Shown: in pieces, positions 7,353 through 16,820 of the stretch
Numbering within the stretch: the stretch's first letter is position 1
Layout: every line of letters begins with the position of its first letter
Source: Microbacterium salsuginis
Lineage (GTDB): Bacteria; Actinomycetota; Actinomycetes; Actinomycetales; Microbacteriaceae
Direction of reading: 5' to 3'
DNA length: 64,000 bases
NCBI RefSeq assembly: GCF_012524205.1
Contig: NZ_JABACI010000002.1
Span: forward strand, 434,001 to 498,000
Notes under the pieces: generated by a model
Database searches by the model: none
What the model was told of the DNA's origin: nothing
What the model saw: the letters and a program-made list of their open reading frames with translations, nothing else
Made by a program: the position numbers and the translations under genes

Positions 7353-9407
7353 ATGCCCTCCGCCGAACTCGACGAAGCCATCGAACCCGACACCACTCAG
7401 CCGTCGGCCCCCGCGAAGGGACGAGGCATCCGCAACCGTCGCGGCAAAGCCGACGACGGACCGCGCGCCAGCTTCGGACAGCTGCTGCCGTTCATCTTCG
7501 AGCACAAGGGCACCCTCGTCGCGGTCGCGGTGCTCAGCGTGCTGGGTGCCGTTGCGACCCTGGTGCAGCCGCTGCTCGTCGGTCAGGTCATCGAGCGCGT
7601 ACAGAACAACCTCGACCTCGGACTCCTCGTGTGGGCCCTGGTCGGGTTCGTGGTGGTCGGGTCGCTGATCTCGGGCTGGCAGCACTATCTCCTGCAGCGC
7701 ACCGGCACGGCCGTGGTGTACTCGAGCCGTCGCAAGCTCATCGCGCGCATCCTCCACCTGCCGATCAGCGAGTTCGACGCACGCCGCACCGGCGACCTCG
7801 TCTCGCGGGTCGGCAGCGACACGACTCTCCTCTACGCCGCCCTGACGCAGGGGCTGGCCGATTCGATCGGCAACGCGCTCCTGTTCGTCGGCTCCCTGAT
7901 CGCGATGGCCGTCATCGATCCGCTGCTCCTGGCGATCATCCTCGTGGTGATCGGCGTCTCGGTGCTCGGCGTCGTGGCGCTGAGCGGCCGCATCCGCACC
8001 GCGTCGACCGAGCAGCAGGAGAAGGTCGGCGAGCTCGCCTCGGGCGTGGAACGCGCCGTCGGGTCGATTCGCACCGTCCGCGCCGCGGGCGCCACCGACC
8101 GCGAGACCGAGGATGTCACCGCCCGCGCCGCGGACGCGTACCGGGTCGGCGTGCGCATCGCGAAGGTCTCGGCGCTCGTCGTGCCGATCGCCGGCATCGC
8201 GCTGCAGGTGTCGTTGCTGGTCGTGATCGGCCTCGGCGGGTTCCGTGTCGCGACAGGCGCGATCACGATCGCGAGCCTCGTGACGTTCATCATGTTCCTC
8301 TTCATGCTGATCGCCCCGCTCGGGTCGTTCTTCGGCGCGATCACCTCGGTGAATCAGGCCCTGGGTGCGCTCGGCCGCATCCAGGAGGTGCTCGACCTGC
8401 CGACCGAAGCGCAGGACGATGCGGCGATCGCCGCGAGCATCCGGTCTGCTGCGCCCGTCGCGGTGGCAGCGAGTCCGGCGTCAGCCGCCTCGGGTTCGGG
8501 CGAACCGGCCGCCGCGCCGGCACCGGCGATCGAGTTCCGCGACGTGCGCTTCCGCTACCCCGAGAATGTTGTCGCCGCGCGCCGCAAGGCCGCCGACGAG
8601 GCGCGCGCCGTCCTCGAGAACGCACACGTCGACACGTCGACCATCGACACCGTGGCGCTCGAGACTTCGGCGATCACCGCAGAGACCGAGGCAGAACCGG
8701 ATGCCGCGGCAGCCGTCGTTCCCGATGGCGAGGTGCTGCGGGGCGTGTCGTTCACGGTGCCGCGGGGCGCGCGGGTCGCGCTCGTCGGCCCGTCCGGCGC
8801 GGGCAAGAGCACGACGCTCGCCCTCATCGAGCGGTTCTATGATCCGACCGGCGGAGAGATCCTCCTCGACGGCGCCGACGTGCGCACCCTCGACCGCGAT
8901 CTGCTGCGCGCACAGCTGGGGTATGTGGAACAGGATGCCCCGACCCTGGCCGGCACCATCGGCGACAACTTGCGGCTGGCCTCGCCCGAGGCATCCGATG
9001 CCGAATGCGACGCCGTGCTGCGCGCCGTCAACCTGGGAGACGTGCTCGACCGCAACCCGCTGGGCCTCGACGCTCCGGTCGGCGAGAGCGGCGTGATGCT
9101 CTCGGGCGGCGAGCGGCAGCGCCTGGCGATCGCGCGGGCGCTGCTGGCCGCTCCCCCGATCCTGCTGCTGGACGAATCGACGTCGTCGCTCGACGGACTC
9201 AACGAGCAGCGCATGCGCGACGCGATCGACGCCGTCGCGGCCGGCCGGACGCTCATCGTCATCGCGCACCGCCTGTCGACGGTCGTCGACAGCGATCACA
9301 TCGTCGTACTCGACCACGGCCGGGTCGTCGGGCAGGGCACGCACTCCGAACTCGTCGTCTCGACGCCGCTCTATCGTGACCTCGCGAAGCATCAGCTGCT
9401 GGTCTGA
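7353..9407 (+). CDS. ABC exporter, fused membrane and ATPase domains
   Basis: 684 residues. A basic N-terminal tail leads into a six-helix ABC membrane domain (about 40-330) and an ATPase domain with Walker A GPSGAGKST from residue 479, signature LSGGERQRLAIARALL and Walker B PILLLDESTSSLD. Odd: between the first ATPase strand FRYPE (400-404) and VLRGVSF (461 on) about 57 residues intervene, roughly 50 more than usual, rich in Ala and Glu. The ATG at 7353 has AGG nine bases upstream; a GTG at 7323 overlapping the HTH stop is the alternative. It would act as a homodimer or with a partner elsewhere. The substrate is unknown; lipid or drug export is the common role. Confidence 0.87.
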   Translation: MPSAELDEAIEPDTTQPSAPAKGRGIRNRRGKADDGPRASFGQLLPFIFEHKGTLVAVAVLSVLGAVATLVQPLLVGQVIERVQNNLDLGLLVWALVGFVVVGSLISGWQHYLLQRTGTAVVYSSRRKLIARILHLPISEFDARRTGDLVSRVGSDTTLLYAALTQGLADSIGNALLFVGSLIAMAVIDPLLLAIILVVIGVSVLGVVALSGRIRTASTEQQEKVGELASGVERAVGSIRTVRAAGATDRETEDVTARAADAYRVGVRIAKVSALVVPIAGIALQVSLLVVIGLGGFRVATGAITIASLVTFIMFLFMLIAPLGSFFGAITSVNQALGALGRIQEVLDLPTEAQDDAAIAASIRSAAPVAVAASPASAASGSGEPAAAPAPAIEFRDVRFRYPENVVAARRKAADEARAVLENAHVDTSTIDTVALETSAITAETEAEPDAAAAVVPDGEVLRGVSFTVPRGARVALVGPSGAGKSTTLALIERFYDPTGGEILLDGADVRTLDRDLLRAQLGYVEQDAPTLAGTIGDNLRLASPEASDAECDAVLRAVNLGDVLDRNPLGLDAPVGESGVMLSGGERQRLAIARALLAAPPILLLDESTSSLDGLNEQRMRDAIDAVAAGRTLIVIAHRLSTVVDSDHIVVLDHGRVVGQGTHSELVVSTPLYRDLAKHQLLV

Positions 9408-9426
9408 CCCGCGCCCCTTCGCGTCG

Positions 9427-9720
9427 TCAGCGCAAGGCGACGGGGAACAGTTCGGTCCGGGCGATGACCCGTTCCCGTTCGTCGGCCAGCGCCGTGCGTC
9501 GCGGATCGGCCGTGTAGGCGTCCAGCGCCGCCTGATCCGGGATGCGATAGACCTGCGTCTCGATCGGCGTGCCGTCTCTGCCGTCGCCGATCGCGCGTGC
9601 GACCAGTTCGATGCCGTGCTCAGGCAGGAGTGCCAGCACGCGGTCCTCATACGCGACGAGGTCGGACTCGGTTCCGGGATGCGCCCACAGCAGGCAGCAC
9701 AGCGTCAGTCCGTCCCTCAT
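9427..9720 (-). CDS. small protein with ABM/DUF1330-like fold, unknown role
   Basis: 97 residues. The pattern LTLCCLLWAHPG then YEDRVLALLPEHGIELVARAIGDG and VYRIPDQAALDAYTADPRR looks like the beta-alpha-beta half of a dimeric ferredoxin-like (ABM or DUF1330-type) fold. There are no catalytic residues to point at. It stands alone on the minus strand, convergent with the ABC exporter with only 19 bases between the stops. Family placement is tentative. Confidence 0.65.
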   Translation of the reverse strand: MRDGLTLCCLLWAHPGTESDLVAYEDRVLALLPEHGIELVARAIGDGRDGTPIETQVYRIPDQAALDAYTADPRRTALADERERVIARTELFPVALR

Positions 9721-9794
9721 TCCGCCATCGTGCCACGCCGCTCGCCGGCCGCACGATGACGTCGTTCGCGAGAGGTCCCGTGCGTCAACGAATA

Positions 9795-9832
9795 GGCGCC
9801 CGGCCCCTCTGCCAAGAAGAGGGCCGGGCGCC
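9795..9832 (-). terminator. pckG terminator hairpin
   Basis: GGCGCCCGGCCCCTCT (9795-9810) pairs with AGAGGGCCGGGCGCC (9818-9832) with one bulged C and a 7-nt loop. It begins 17 bases after the pckG stop on the minus strand. It has no T-run. Confidence 0.65.
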
Positions 9833-9848
9833 GGTCAGGTGCTGCGCG

Positions 9849-11729
9849 TCAACCGCGCTGCAAGCGGTACCTCAGAGCGGCCAGCTCGGCCCACAGGGGG
9901 GCGGGGATGCGGCCGTCGAACGTGCGGTAGAACTCCTCGGTGAGATCGGCCTCGCGCAGCCACGAGTCGCGGTCGATCGCGAACAGCTCGGCGAGATCGT
10001 CCTGGCTGACCTCGATGCCCTCGAGGTCGAGGTCGTCGGTGCGCGGAAGACGCCCGATCGGGCTGTCGACAGCGGGAGCCTCGCCCTCGATGCGGCGGAT
10101 GATCCAGTCGATCACGCGCGAGTTCTCACCGAAGCCGGGCCACAGGAAGCGCCCGTCCGCGCCCTTGCGAAACCAGTTCACCTGGAACACGCGCGGCGCG
10201 CGGTCGAACCGCAGCTTCTGCCCGATCTTGAGCCAGTGACCGAAGTAGTCGGCCATGTTGTAGCCGCAGAAGGGCAGCATCGCGAACGGGTCTCGGCGAA
10301 GCTCGCCGACCGTGCCCTCGGCGGCCGCGGTGCGTTCGGACGAGACGTTCGAGCCCATGAACACGCCGTGCGTCCAGTCAGTCGCCTCGACCACCAGGGG
10401 CATGTTCGTGGCGCGACGCCCGCCGAAGAGGATCGCGTCGAGCGGCACGCCCTGCGGGGCCTCCCAGTCGTCGGCGATCTGCGGGCACTGGGCCGCCGAG
10501 ACCGTGAAGCGCGAGTTCGGGTGGGCGGCCGGACGACCGGATGCCGGGGTCCACGGCTTGCCCTCCCAGTCGATGAGCTCCGCCGGCGGCTCGTCGGTGA
10601 GACCCTCCCACCACACGTCGCCGTCGGGCCGCAGCGCGACGTTCGTGAAGATCGTGTTGCCCCACAGTGTCTCGACCGCCGTGACATTCGTGGACTCGCC
10701 GGTGCCCGGCGCGACGCCGAAGAACCCGGCCTCGGGGTTGATGGCCCACAGACGGCCGTCCTCACCCGGGCGCAGCCACGCGATGTCATCGCCGAGCGTC
10801 TCGACGCGCCAGCCGGGGATCGTCGGCCGCAGCATCGCGAGGTTGGTCTTTCCGCACGCCGACGGGAACGCCGCGGCGAGGTGGTACGCGCGACCAGCGG
10901 GGTCGATGACGCGGATGAGCAGCATGTGCTCGGCGAGCCACCCCTCGTTGCGGCCGATCACCGAGGCGATCCGCAGGGCGAAGCACTTCTTCGCCAGGAT
11001 GGCGTTGCCGCCGTAGCCCGAGCCGTACGACCAGACCTCGAGCGTGTCGGGGAAGTGGACGATGTACTTCTCGTCGTTGCAGGGCCACGGAACGTCCGTC
11101 TCTCCGGGGGCGAGAGGCGCACCGACGGAGTGCACCGTCTTGACCCAGTGGGCGCCCCCGGCGATCTCGCGCAGCACCTCGGTGCCCACGCGGGTCATGA
11201 TGCCGATCGAGGTGACCGCGTACGCGCTGTCGGTGACCTGCACGCCGATGTGCGAAAGCGGTCCGCCGACGGGTCCCATCGAGAAGGGCACGACGTACAT
11301 CGTGCGGCCGCGCATCGATCCCTCGAAGAGCGGGGTGATCGTGGCGCGGATCTCGTCGGGCGCGATCCAGTTGTTGGTCGGGCCGGCGTCCTCCTCGCGC
11401 TCCGAGGCGATGAAGGTTCGCGCCTCGGTGCGGGCGACGTCGCTGGGGTGCGAGCGGGCGAGGTACGAACCGGGCCGCCACTCGGGGTTGAGCTTGATGA
11501 GCTTGCCCTCGTCGACCATCTCGCGCAGCAGGGCATCGTTCTCGGCTCGCGAGCCGTCGACCCAGTGGACACGGTCGGGCTGGGTGAGAGCGGCGATCTC
11601 GTCGACCCAGGCGTGCAGGGCGACCATGCCCTCGCCCTGGATGGTCGGCACCTCGCCGTAGCGTCGCGCGACGGTGGGGCGGGACGAGGCAGAACCTTCG
11701 TTACGGGTGAAGATGTCGGCAAGCGCCAT
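9849..11729 (-). CDS. pckG: phosphoenolpyruvate carboxykinase (GTP)
   Basis: 626 residues, the normal size for the GTP-dependent enzyme, which converts oxaloacetate plus GTP to PEP, CO2 and GDP at the entry to gluconeogenesis. The kinase-1 loop [13 protein letters not shown] is present with the hyper-reactive Cys at about 292, together with the substrate-binding [15 protein letters not shown] and the GTP-site FxWPGFGEN-type motif (FLWPGFGEN). The ATG at 11729 has the site GGAGCGACC before it; an in-frame extension to 11816 has no support. A RamB-like regulator is divergently transcribed 122 bases away, which suggests control by carbon source. Gluconeogenesis would be needed for growth on the aromatic acids and acetyl-CoA products handled by the genes downstream. 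Confidence 0.97.
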   Translation of the reverse strand: MALADIFTRNEGSASSRPTVARRYGEVPTIQGEGMVALHAWVDEIAALTQPDRVHWVDGSRAENDALLREMVDEGKLIKLNPEWRPGSYLARSHPSDVARTEARTFIASEREEDAGPTNNWIAPDEIRATITPLFEGSMRGRTMYVVPFSMGPVGGPLSHIGVQVTDSAYAVTSIGIMTRVGTEVLREIAGGAHWVKTVHSVGAPLAPGETDVPWPCNDEKYIVHFPDTLEVWSYGSGYGGNAILAKKCFALRIASVIGRNEGWLAEHMLLIRVIDPAGRAYHLAAAFPSACGKTNLAMLRPTIPGWRVETLGDDIAWLRPGEDGRLWAINPEAGFFGVAPGTGESTNVTAVETLWGNTIFTNVALRPDGDVWWEGLTDEPPAELIDWEGKPWTPASGRPAAHPNSRFTVSAAQCPQIADDWEAPQGVPLDAILFGGRRATNMPLVVEATDWTHGVFMGSNVSSERTAAAEGTVGELRRDPFAMLPFCGYNMADYFGHWLKIGQKLRFDRAPRVFQVNWFRKGADGRFLWPGFGENSRVIDWIIRRIEGEAPAVDSPIGRLPRTDDLDLEGIEVSQDDLAELFAIDRDSWLREADLTEEFYRTFDGRIPAPLWAELAALRYRLQRG

Positions 11730-11851
11730 GGTCGCTCCTCTTCGATTCGACGTGTCAGATTCGGTGTCTTCCTCCACTTTCCTCGCAGATGGGTGCCTCT
11801 TCCGAGCATCGGGCACGTCAAAAGTTGCGATTCTTTCGCTATCATCAAGGA

Positions 11852-13288
11852 ATGCCGCCCACCCCGCTCGAACTGACCACTCTGGGTCACCGCATCCGTC
11901 ATCAGCGGCTCGCCCACGGCTACACGCTGGACGAGCTGGGCGCCAAGGTCGGTGTGGCGGGCAGTCAGCTGAGTCTCATAGAGAACGGCAAGCGCGAGCC
12001 CAAGCTCTCACTCCTGCAGGCCATCGCGCACGCCACCGGCGCCGAGGTCGCGGAGCTTCTCTCGAACGAGCCGCCCAACCGGCGCGCGGCCCTCGAGATC
12101 GAGCTCGAGCGGGCGCAGTCGAGCTCGGTGTTCCGCCAGCTCGGCATCGCGCCGGTCAAGGTCACCAAGGGCATGCCGGACGAGACGATCGAGTCGATCC
12201 TCGGGCTGCATCGCGAGCTGCAGCGACGCGAGCGGGAGGCGATCGCGACGCCCGAGGAGGCGAGGCGCGCCAACACCGAGCTGCGCCTGAAGATGCGCGA
12301 ACTCGACAACTACCTGCCCGAGATCGAGAAGCTCGCCGAGAAGCAGCTCAAGTCGGCCGGTCACGTCTCGGGGGCGCTCACGCACCGCACCGTGAGCATC
12401 ATGGCCGAGAAGCTCGGGTTCGAGCTGATCTACGCCAACGATCTGCCCCACTCGACCCGGTCGGTCACCGACCTCGAGCATGGCCGGATCTATCTGCCCC
12501 CGGCATCCATTCCCGGCGGGCACGGCCTGCGATCGATGGCGCTGCAGGCGATGGCGCACCGTCTGCTCGGGCACAAGCGGCCCACCGACTACGCCGACTT
12601 CCTTCAGCAGCGTCTCGAGATCAACTACTACGCGGCGTGCTGCCTCATGCCCGAGACGGCGTCCGTGGCGTTCCTGCAGCAGGCGAAGAAGGACCGCAAT
12701 CTCGCTGTCGAGGACTTCCGTGATGCGTTCGGCGTCACGCACGAAGCGGCCGGCATGCGCCTGACCAATCTCGCGACCAGGCATCTCGGCATCCGGCTGC
12801 ACTTCCTGCGCGTCGATGGATCCGGCGCGATCACGCGCGTCTACGAGAACGACGACCTGCCACTGCCGATGGATGTCACCGGCGCGGTCGACGGGCAGGC
12901 CGCGTGCCGCAAGTTCTCGGCGCGTGCGGCGTTCGCCGAGCAGAACCGCACCACCGAGCACTACCAGTACACCGACACCCCGGCCGGGACGTACTGGTGC
13001 TCGACTCAGACGGGCACGACCTCGGCCGGCGAGTTCTCGATCACCGTCGGGGTGCCGTTCGACGATGCCCGGTGGTTCCGCGGACGCGAGACGCAGAAGC
13101 GCGCGACCTCGACGTGTCCCGATGAGTCATGCTGCCGGCGCGCGCCCGCCGACGTCGCGGAACGGTGGTCGGGCAAGGCCTGGCCGAGCGCGCGCGTGCA
13201 CATGCAGATGTTCTCGCCGCTCCCCCGGGGCGCGTTCCCCGGAGTGGACGACAACGAGGTCTACGACTTCCTCGACCGCCACGCCTGA
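11852..13288 (+). CDS. RamB-like XRE-family regulator of acyl-CoA/acetate metabolism
   Basis: 478 residues. An N-terminal XRE HTH (about 10-65: [36 protein letters not shown]) is followed by an alpha-helical linker, an IrrE-like segment ([29 protein letters not shown]) and a C-terminal Cys-containing region with [12 protein letters not shown]. This is the RamB/short-chain-acyl-CoA-regulator architecture; in corynebacteria RamB controls acetate and glyoxylate genes. AAGGA lies just before the ATG at 11852. The upstream 122-bp gap holds AAAGTTGCGATTCTTTCGC, which has a small GCGA-N5-TCGC inverted repeat, a candidate self-site that would also serve pckG. The target set is inference. Confidence 0.85.
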   Translation: MPPTPLELTTLGHRIRHQRLAHGYTLDELGAKVGVAGSQLSLIENGKREPKLSLLQAIAHATGAEVAELLSNEPPNRRAALEIELERAQSSSVFRQLGIAPVKVTKGMPDETIESILGLHRELQRREREAIATPEEARRANTELRLKMRELDNYLPEIEKLAEKQLKSAGHVSGALTHRTVSIMAEKLGFELIYANDLPHSTRSVTDLEHGRIYLPPASIPGGHGLRSMALQAMAHRLLGHKRPTDYADFLQQRLEINYYAACCLMPETASVAFLQQAKKDRNLAVEDFRDAFGVTHEAAGMRLTNLATRHLGIRLHFLRVDGSGAITRVYENDDLPLPMDVTGAVDGQAACRKFSARAAFAEQNRTTEHYQYTDTPAGTYWCSTQTGTTSAGEFSITVGVPFDDARWFRGRETQKRATSTCPDESCCRRAPADVAERWSGKAWPSARVHMQMFSPLPRGAFPGVDDNEVYDFLDRHA

Positions 13289-13308
13289 GGATCTTCGCCC
13301 CGCCTGCG

Positions 13309-13395
13309 TTGCGAAAACACCAGTCGGTGACGTCGACACGCCGGTGACGGATGCCGCGCCCCGGCGTGTCACGTGACGGACTGGTGTTTTCGCAA
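13309..13395 (+). repeat. dispersed palindromic element, copy 1
   Basis: TTGCGAAAACACCAGTC (13309-13325) and its exact complement GACTGGTGTTTTCGCAA (13379-13395) enclose a second inverted repeat, GACACGCCGG (13335-13344) with CCGGCGTGTC (13361-13370). It fills the convergent gap between the RamB-like gene and the AlkZ-like gene. Copies 2, 3 and 4 are at 20514, 30824 and 34359. Confidence 0.9.
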
Positions 13396-13409
13396 GGAGG
13401 GGTGACGGG

Positions 13410-14540
13410 CTAGGCGGTAATGAAGTCGCGGTAGCGGTCGAGCGCGGCGGTGATCTCGGCATCCGTCGCAGCCCCCGGCGTGAACAACTCGGGCACCGGG
13501 TCGAGGGCGTGCCGCCCCACAGCGACCGAATGCGTCCACACGCCCACGACCTCGCCGCGCGCGACGAGGATCGGCCGCACGATGCCGTTCATGCTCGGGC
13601 CGATCGCCTTCAGGAACTCCGGTGCGCACGGCACCGTGCGGTCGATGTACGACAGGTAATACTCCTCGAACGGAGGCAGCGCGACGACCTGGGGTGCATC
13701 CGCGGAGAGCGGAGGCGGCGCGGCGCTGACCACATACTGCGGTTCGGGCTCGTCGGCGACGAGTGTGAGGCGGTCGGATGCCGCTTCCGCTGCGCTTCGC
13801 GCGACCCCGAGCGGCAACGCCGACCACCATGCGAAGTCGCGCGGACCCGCGGGACCATGCGACGCGATGTAGCGGACGAACATCTCGGCATGCGGATCGG
13901 CCGGGGCCGCGGCATCCGTGATCCATTCCTCGGTCAGCACGATGTACTGCTCGCGCGTGGGGCCGTTGTCGCGAGGCACGACCGGCCCTTGACACACGAG
14001 CCCGCGCAGCGAGAGGTGCACCAGCACGTGGTAGCCGCGCTGACCGGCGGTCGAGACTCCGGCTGCCTCGAGCACCTCGAAGAGCTCCTTGCGGGTGAGC
14101 CGGTTGCCGCCCGTGAGGGCCGCGCGCACTGCCGCTTCGGCCCGAGCGACCTCGGCCTCATCGATGCCTTCGCGCCGATGGACCGCCGCAGCCTGACGCA
14201 GCTGCCGCTCCCCTGTGATGGACAGCACCCATGCGAGGTCTTCGGCCGGGATCGCATGGATCGTGCCGCGCATCGTCCATGAGCGCACGACCTCGCCGCG
14301 GTCCAGCGTGGCATCGACATCGCGGATCGTCGTTCTGCCGCGGGTGCGAGCAGCGAGCGCCCAGCGGCCTCCCCAGAACTCCTGAGCCTGAGTCGCCAGC
14401 ATGTGGCGAGCGGCATCGGCGACCGTCGCGGCAGGAGAGCTCAGCCGATGCGACCGAAGTCGCGTGGCGCGCAAGGCCGGGTCTGACCCGCGGCCCTCGG
14501 GTGCAGCGCGAGACGCGTCGGGAGAAGGCGTGGGGACCAT
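13410..14540 (-). CDS. AlkZ/YcaQ-family (HTH_42) winged-helix protein, possible DNA glycosylase
   Basis: 376 residues of the tandem winged-helix HTH_42 (formerly DUF1006) family. Seen: RLRSHRL near 26-33, then LATQAQEFWGGRW with Q51-A-Q53, then RSWTMRGTIHAIPAEDL, LTRKELFEVLEAAGV, a middle REQYIVLTEEW segment and the C-terminal barrel with PPFEEYYLSYIDR. In the characterised AlkZ-type glycosylases a Q-x-Q motif carries the catalytic residues that unhook interstrand crosslinks or bulky adducts, and QAQ fits it. No biosynthetic cluster adjoins, so a housekeeping repair role is more likely than self-resistance. The ATG at 14540 gives a longer N-terminus than needed; a start nearer residue 20 is possible. 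Confidence 0.8.
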   Translation of the reverse strand: MVPTPSPDASRAAPEGRGSDPALRATRLRSHRLSSPAATVADAARHMLATQAQEFWGGRWALAARTRGRTTIRDVDATLDRGEVVRSWTMRGTIHAIPAEDLAWVLSITGERQLRQAAAVHRREGIDEAEVARAEAAVRAALTGGNRLTRKELFEVLEAAGVSTAGQRGYHVLVHLSLRGLVCQGPVVPRDNGPTREQYIVLTEEWITDAAAPADPHAEMFVRYIASHGPAGPRDFAWWSALPLGVARSAAEAASDRLTLVADEPEPQYVVSAAPPPLSADAPQVVALPPFEEYYLSYIDRTVPCAPEFLKAIGPSMNGIVRPILVARGEVVGVWTHSVAVGRHALDPVPELFTPGAATDAEITAALDRYRDFITA

Positions 14541-14577
14541 GCGCCCATCATGGCGCAGCTCGCCGACGGCGTGCAGA

Positions 14578-14769
14578 TCAGCGCTCGCCGGTGTCGCGCG
14601 CGTCGTCAGGTGGCGGTGCCTGTTCGTCCTCCTCGGGCTCGAACGTCGACGGCTCTCCCGTGTAACCGGCGGCGACGCCGTCCGGGTCGTCCGGAATCGT
14701 GCCGTCGGGTCCGAGCCCTCCTGCCTTCGAGCCGCCGTCGGTCGTGGGCTGGTCTGGGTCGCGATCCAT
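14578..14769 (-). CDS. small acidic protein of unknown function
   Basis: A 63-residue, strongly acidic and probably disordered protein (DRDPDQPTTDGG, DGTIPDDPDG, EPEEDEQAPPPDDARDTGER) with no hydrophobic core. The ATG at 14769 has GGAGC seven to twelve bases upstream; the open frame to 14835 is Arg-rich and looks like non-coding sequence. Its stop lies 37 bases before the start of the AlkZ-like gene on the same strand. It may be a species-group hypothetical; I see no function. Confidence 0.5.
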   Translation of the reverse strand: MDRDPDQPTTDGGSKAGGLGPDGTIPDDPDGVAAGYTGEPSTFEPEEDEQAPPPDDARDTGER

Positions 14770-14853
14770 GCGCTGCTCCGTTCGTCGTGCTCGCAACCTA
14801 CGTCGTGCGACGGCGGAACGGAGCCCGCTTGACAACGCCCGATGACGCCCGCT

Positions 14854-15768
14854 TCAGCGCCGTCGGCTCCACGCGACGCCGGCGAGGCAGAGGATGCCGC
14901 CGATGATGCCGAGGAGCGTGGGGAGTTCGCCCAGCAGCAGCCAGGCCAGCAGGACGACGATCGCGGGCACCGCGAGCGTCGCCGACGCGGTCGCGCCGGC
15001 GGTGCCCCGCTGCAGAACGCGCGCCCACAGCAGGAAGGCGACGGCGGAGGGGAAGACGCCGAGGTAGACGGCGGCGACGACGGCGGTCGCGGGCGCCTGC
15101 GTCAGCTCGCCGGCCAGTCCGGGGAGGAACGGCAGCAGCGCGATCGCGCCGACCGCGCAGCCCACCCAGGTGGCGCTCAGCGCATTCGTCGTGCGGAGGG
15201 CGACCTTCTGCACCAGCACGCCGCTCGCATAGAGGACGGCGGCGAGAAGGCCGAGCGCAATGCCCAGCGGGTCGCTGTGGGCGCCCACCCCGCCCGCCGC
15301 GATGAGAACGACGCCGACGAAGGCGACGCCGATTCCCCAGATCAGCGGCCTGGGGAAGCCCTCCTTGAAGACGACTCCCGCCACACCTGCCACGATCAGC
15401 GGCGCGATGTTGACGAGCATCGCGGCTGTCCCGGCATCGAGATGCCGTTCGGCGAGATTGAGCACGAGGGTGTATCCGCCGAACCAGAGCAGGCCGTACA
15501 CGATGACGAGGACCAGTGAGCGGCCCCTCGGCAGCGGCGGGCGGCGCCAGATCGCGACGCCGACGAGCACGACCGTGGCCGTGAACTGCCGCGCGAACGC
15601 GAGGGAACCGGGCGAGAGGTCGTCGCCCACCCAGCGGATCGCGACGAAGGCCGAGGCCCACAGGACGAGGACGATCGCGGTGGCCGCGGGGATCGTCCAG
15701 TCTCGGCGGGGGCTTCCGTCCGCGAGGGGGACGTCGACTCGCGTCGGCGGAAGCGCAGAAGAGACCAT
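14854..15768 (-). CDS. EamA/DMT-family permease
   Basis: 304 residues with ten predicted membrane helices in two EamA repeats (about 20-150 and 160-295). Seen: WASAFVAIRWVGDDLSPGSLAFARQF, SLVLVIVYGLLWFGGYTLVLNLAERHLDAGTAAMLVNIAPLIVAG broken by loops, and in repeat two WARVLQRGTAGATASATLAVPAIVV. Such proteins are drug/metabolite exporters, often for amino acids. AAGGTGG stands before the ATG at 15768. A divergent LysR-type gene starts 82 bases away, so LysR-controlled export of that regulator's ligand is the natural reading. The substrate is unknown. Confidence 0.85.
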   Translation of the reverse strand: MVSSALPPTRVDVPLADGSPRRDWTIPAATAIVLVLWASAFVAIRWVGDDLSPGSLAFARQFTATVVLVGVAIWRRPPLPRGRSLVLVIVYGLLWFGGYTLVLNLAERHLDAGTAAMLVNIAPLIVAGVAGVVFKEGFPRPLIWGIGVAFVGVVLIAAGGVGAHSDPLGIALGLLAAVLYASGVLVQKVALRTTNALSATWVGCAVGAIALLPFLPGLAGELTQAPATAVVAAVYLGVFPSAVAFLLWARVLQRGTAGATASATLAVPAIVVLLAWLLLGELPTLLGIIGGILCLAGVAWSRRR

Positions 15769-15804
15769 GGAACCACCTTGGTTCCGGCATCCGTTCAGAA
15801 CAAG

Positions 15805-15828
15805 TGAATGTTTCTTCCGCTCCATTCA
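15805..15828. promoter_or_regulatory. candidate LysR binding site between eamA and lysR
   Basis: TGAATG (15805-15810) and CATTCA (15823-15828) form an inverted repeat with a 12-bp spacer inside the 82-bp divergent gap, the size and position expected for a LysR recognition site controlling both genes. Confidence 0.5.
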
Positions 15829-15849
15829 GCGTCACTGTATGGTTTTCGA

Positions 15850-16785
15850 ATGGTCGATCTGCAGCGCCTTCGAGTCCTCCGTGCGGTGGTTCAGGCCGGA
15901 TCCATCAACCGCGCCGCCGCGCGTTTGGGATACACGCCGTCAGCCGTCAGTCAGCAGGTCAGCGCGCTCCAGCGCGAAACCGGGCTCACCCTGATCGAGC
16001 GACATGGTCGCGGCATCGTCCCGACCGCCGCCGGTCGGGCGGTCGCGGATCGCGCGGGACGCGTGCTCGAGCAGCTCACCGATCTGGACGCGCTCACCGA
16101 GGACCTGAAGGCAGGCCGAAGCGGCACGCTCCGCATCGAGTGCTTCATGTCGGCCAATCGCGCCTGGATGCCCGACGTGGTCGCCTCGCTCGACGAGTTC
16201 AGCGATCTTCGCATCGAGATCGGGCTCGCCGAACTGAAGGGGCAGCGCTCGATCGATCCCGACCTGCAGCTCTACATCGCGGAATCCGTGACTGCGGGGC
16301 ACAATCCGTCCGCTGGTGACGGAGAGGCCGACGGCTACATGGTCGAGCACCTCCTCACCGAGGGATACCTCGCGGTGATCTCGAGCGACCACCGGCTCGC
16401 TCAGCGGCCTGCTCTGTCGATCCGCGACCTGATCGACGAGGCGTGGATCGACAACGACCACGCGCGCGGACCCTGTCGCGAGATCGTGCTCGTCGCGTGC
16501 CGCGAGGCCGGCTTCCGTCCGAGGTTCAAGGTGGCCGCGCCCGACTACGCGACCGCCTTCGACTATGTCGCGGCCGGACTAGGGGTCACCGTCGTTCCGC
16601 GACTAGGGGCCTACCTTCTCCCCCAGGGCACCGTGGCGGTGCCGATGAGCGATGCGGGCTTGCGTCGGCGGATCATGCTCAGGTTCAAGCGGTCGATGCG
16701 CACGCATCCTGCCGTCGAACGTGCGACGGCCATCCTCCGCCGCCACGCCGCAGAGGCGGCCGCCCTCTCGACCGCACCGGCCTGA
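15850..16785 (+). CDS. LysR-family transcriptional regulator
   Basis: 311 residues. An N-terminal winged HTH (residues 1-60: LQRLRVLRAVVQAGSINRAAARLG, SAVSQQVSALQRETG) is joined by a linker helix to a two-lobe effector domain (about 90-300) with AGLGVTVVPRLGAY near the C-terminus. The ATG at 15850 is placed so that the HTH starts at the canonical distance; an upstream in-frame Met at 15808 lies inside the intergenic control region. It is divergent from the EamA permease and probably activates it in response to a small molecule. Confidence 0.9.
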   Translation: MVDLQRLRVLRAVVQAGSINRAAARLGYTPSAVSQQVSALQRETGLTLIERHGRGIVPTAAGRAVADRAGRVLEQLTDLDALTEDLKAGRSGTLRIECFMSANRAWMPDVVASLDEFSDLRIEIGLAELKGQRSIDPDLQLYIAESVTAGHNPSAGDGEADGYMVEHLLTEGYLAVISSDHRLAQRPALSIRDLIDEAWIDNDHARGPCREIVLVACREAGFRPRFKVAAPDYATAFDYVAAGLGVTVVPRLGAYLLPQGTVAVPMSDAGLRRRIMLRFKRSMRTHPAVERATAILRRHAAEAAALSTAPA

Positions 16786-16799
16786 GCAGGGCGGGCACT

Positions 16800-16820
16800 C
16801 GCATCCGTCAGACGGATGCG
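16800..16820. terminator. bidirectional terminator hairpin
   Basis: CGCATCCGTC (16800-16809) and GACGGATGCG (16811-16820) are perfect complements around a single base. The structure sits between the convergent lysR and DUF1990 genes and covers the DUF1990 stop codon. Confidence 0.5.

Noticed and set aside
9597-11876. 759-residue plus-strand frame opposite pckG
   Set aside because: pckG is unmistakable on the other strand; the frame is long only because of GC codon bias.
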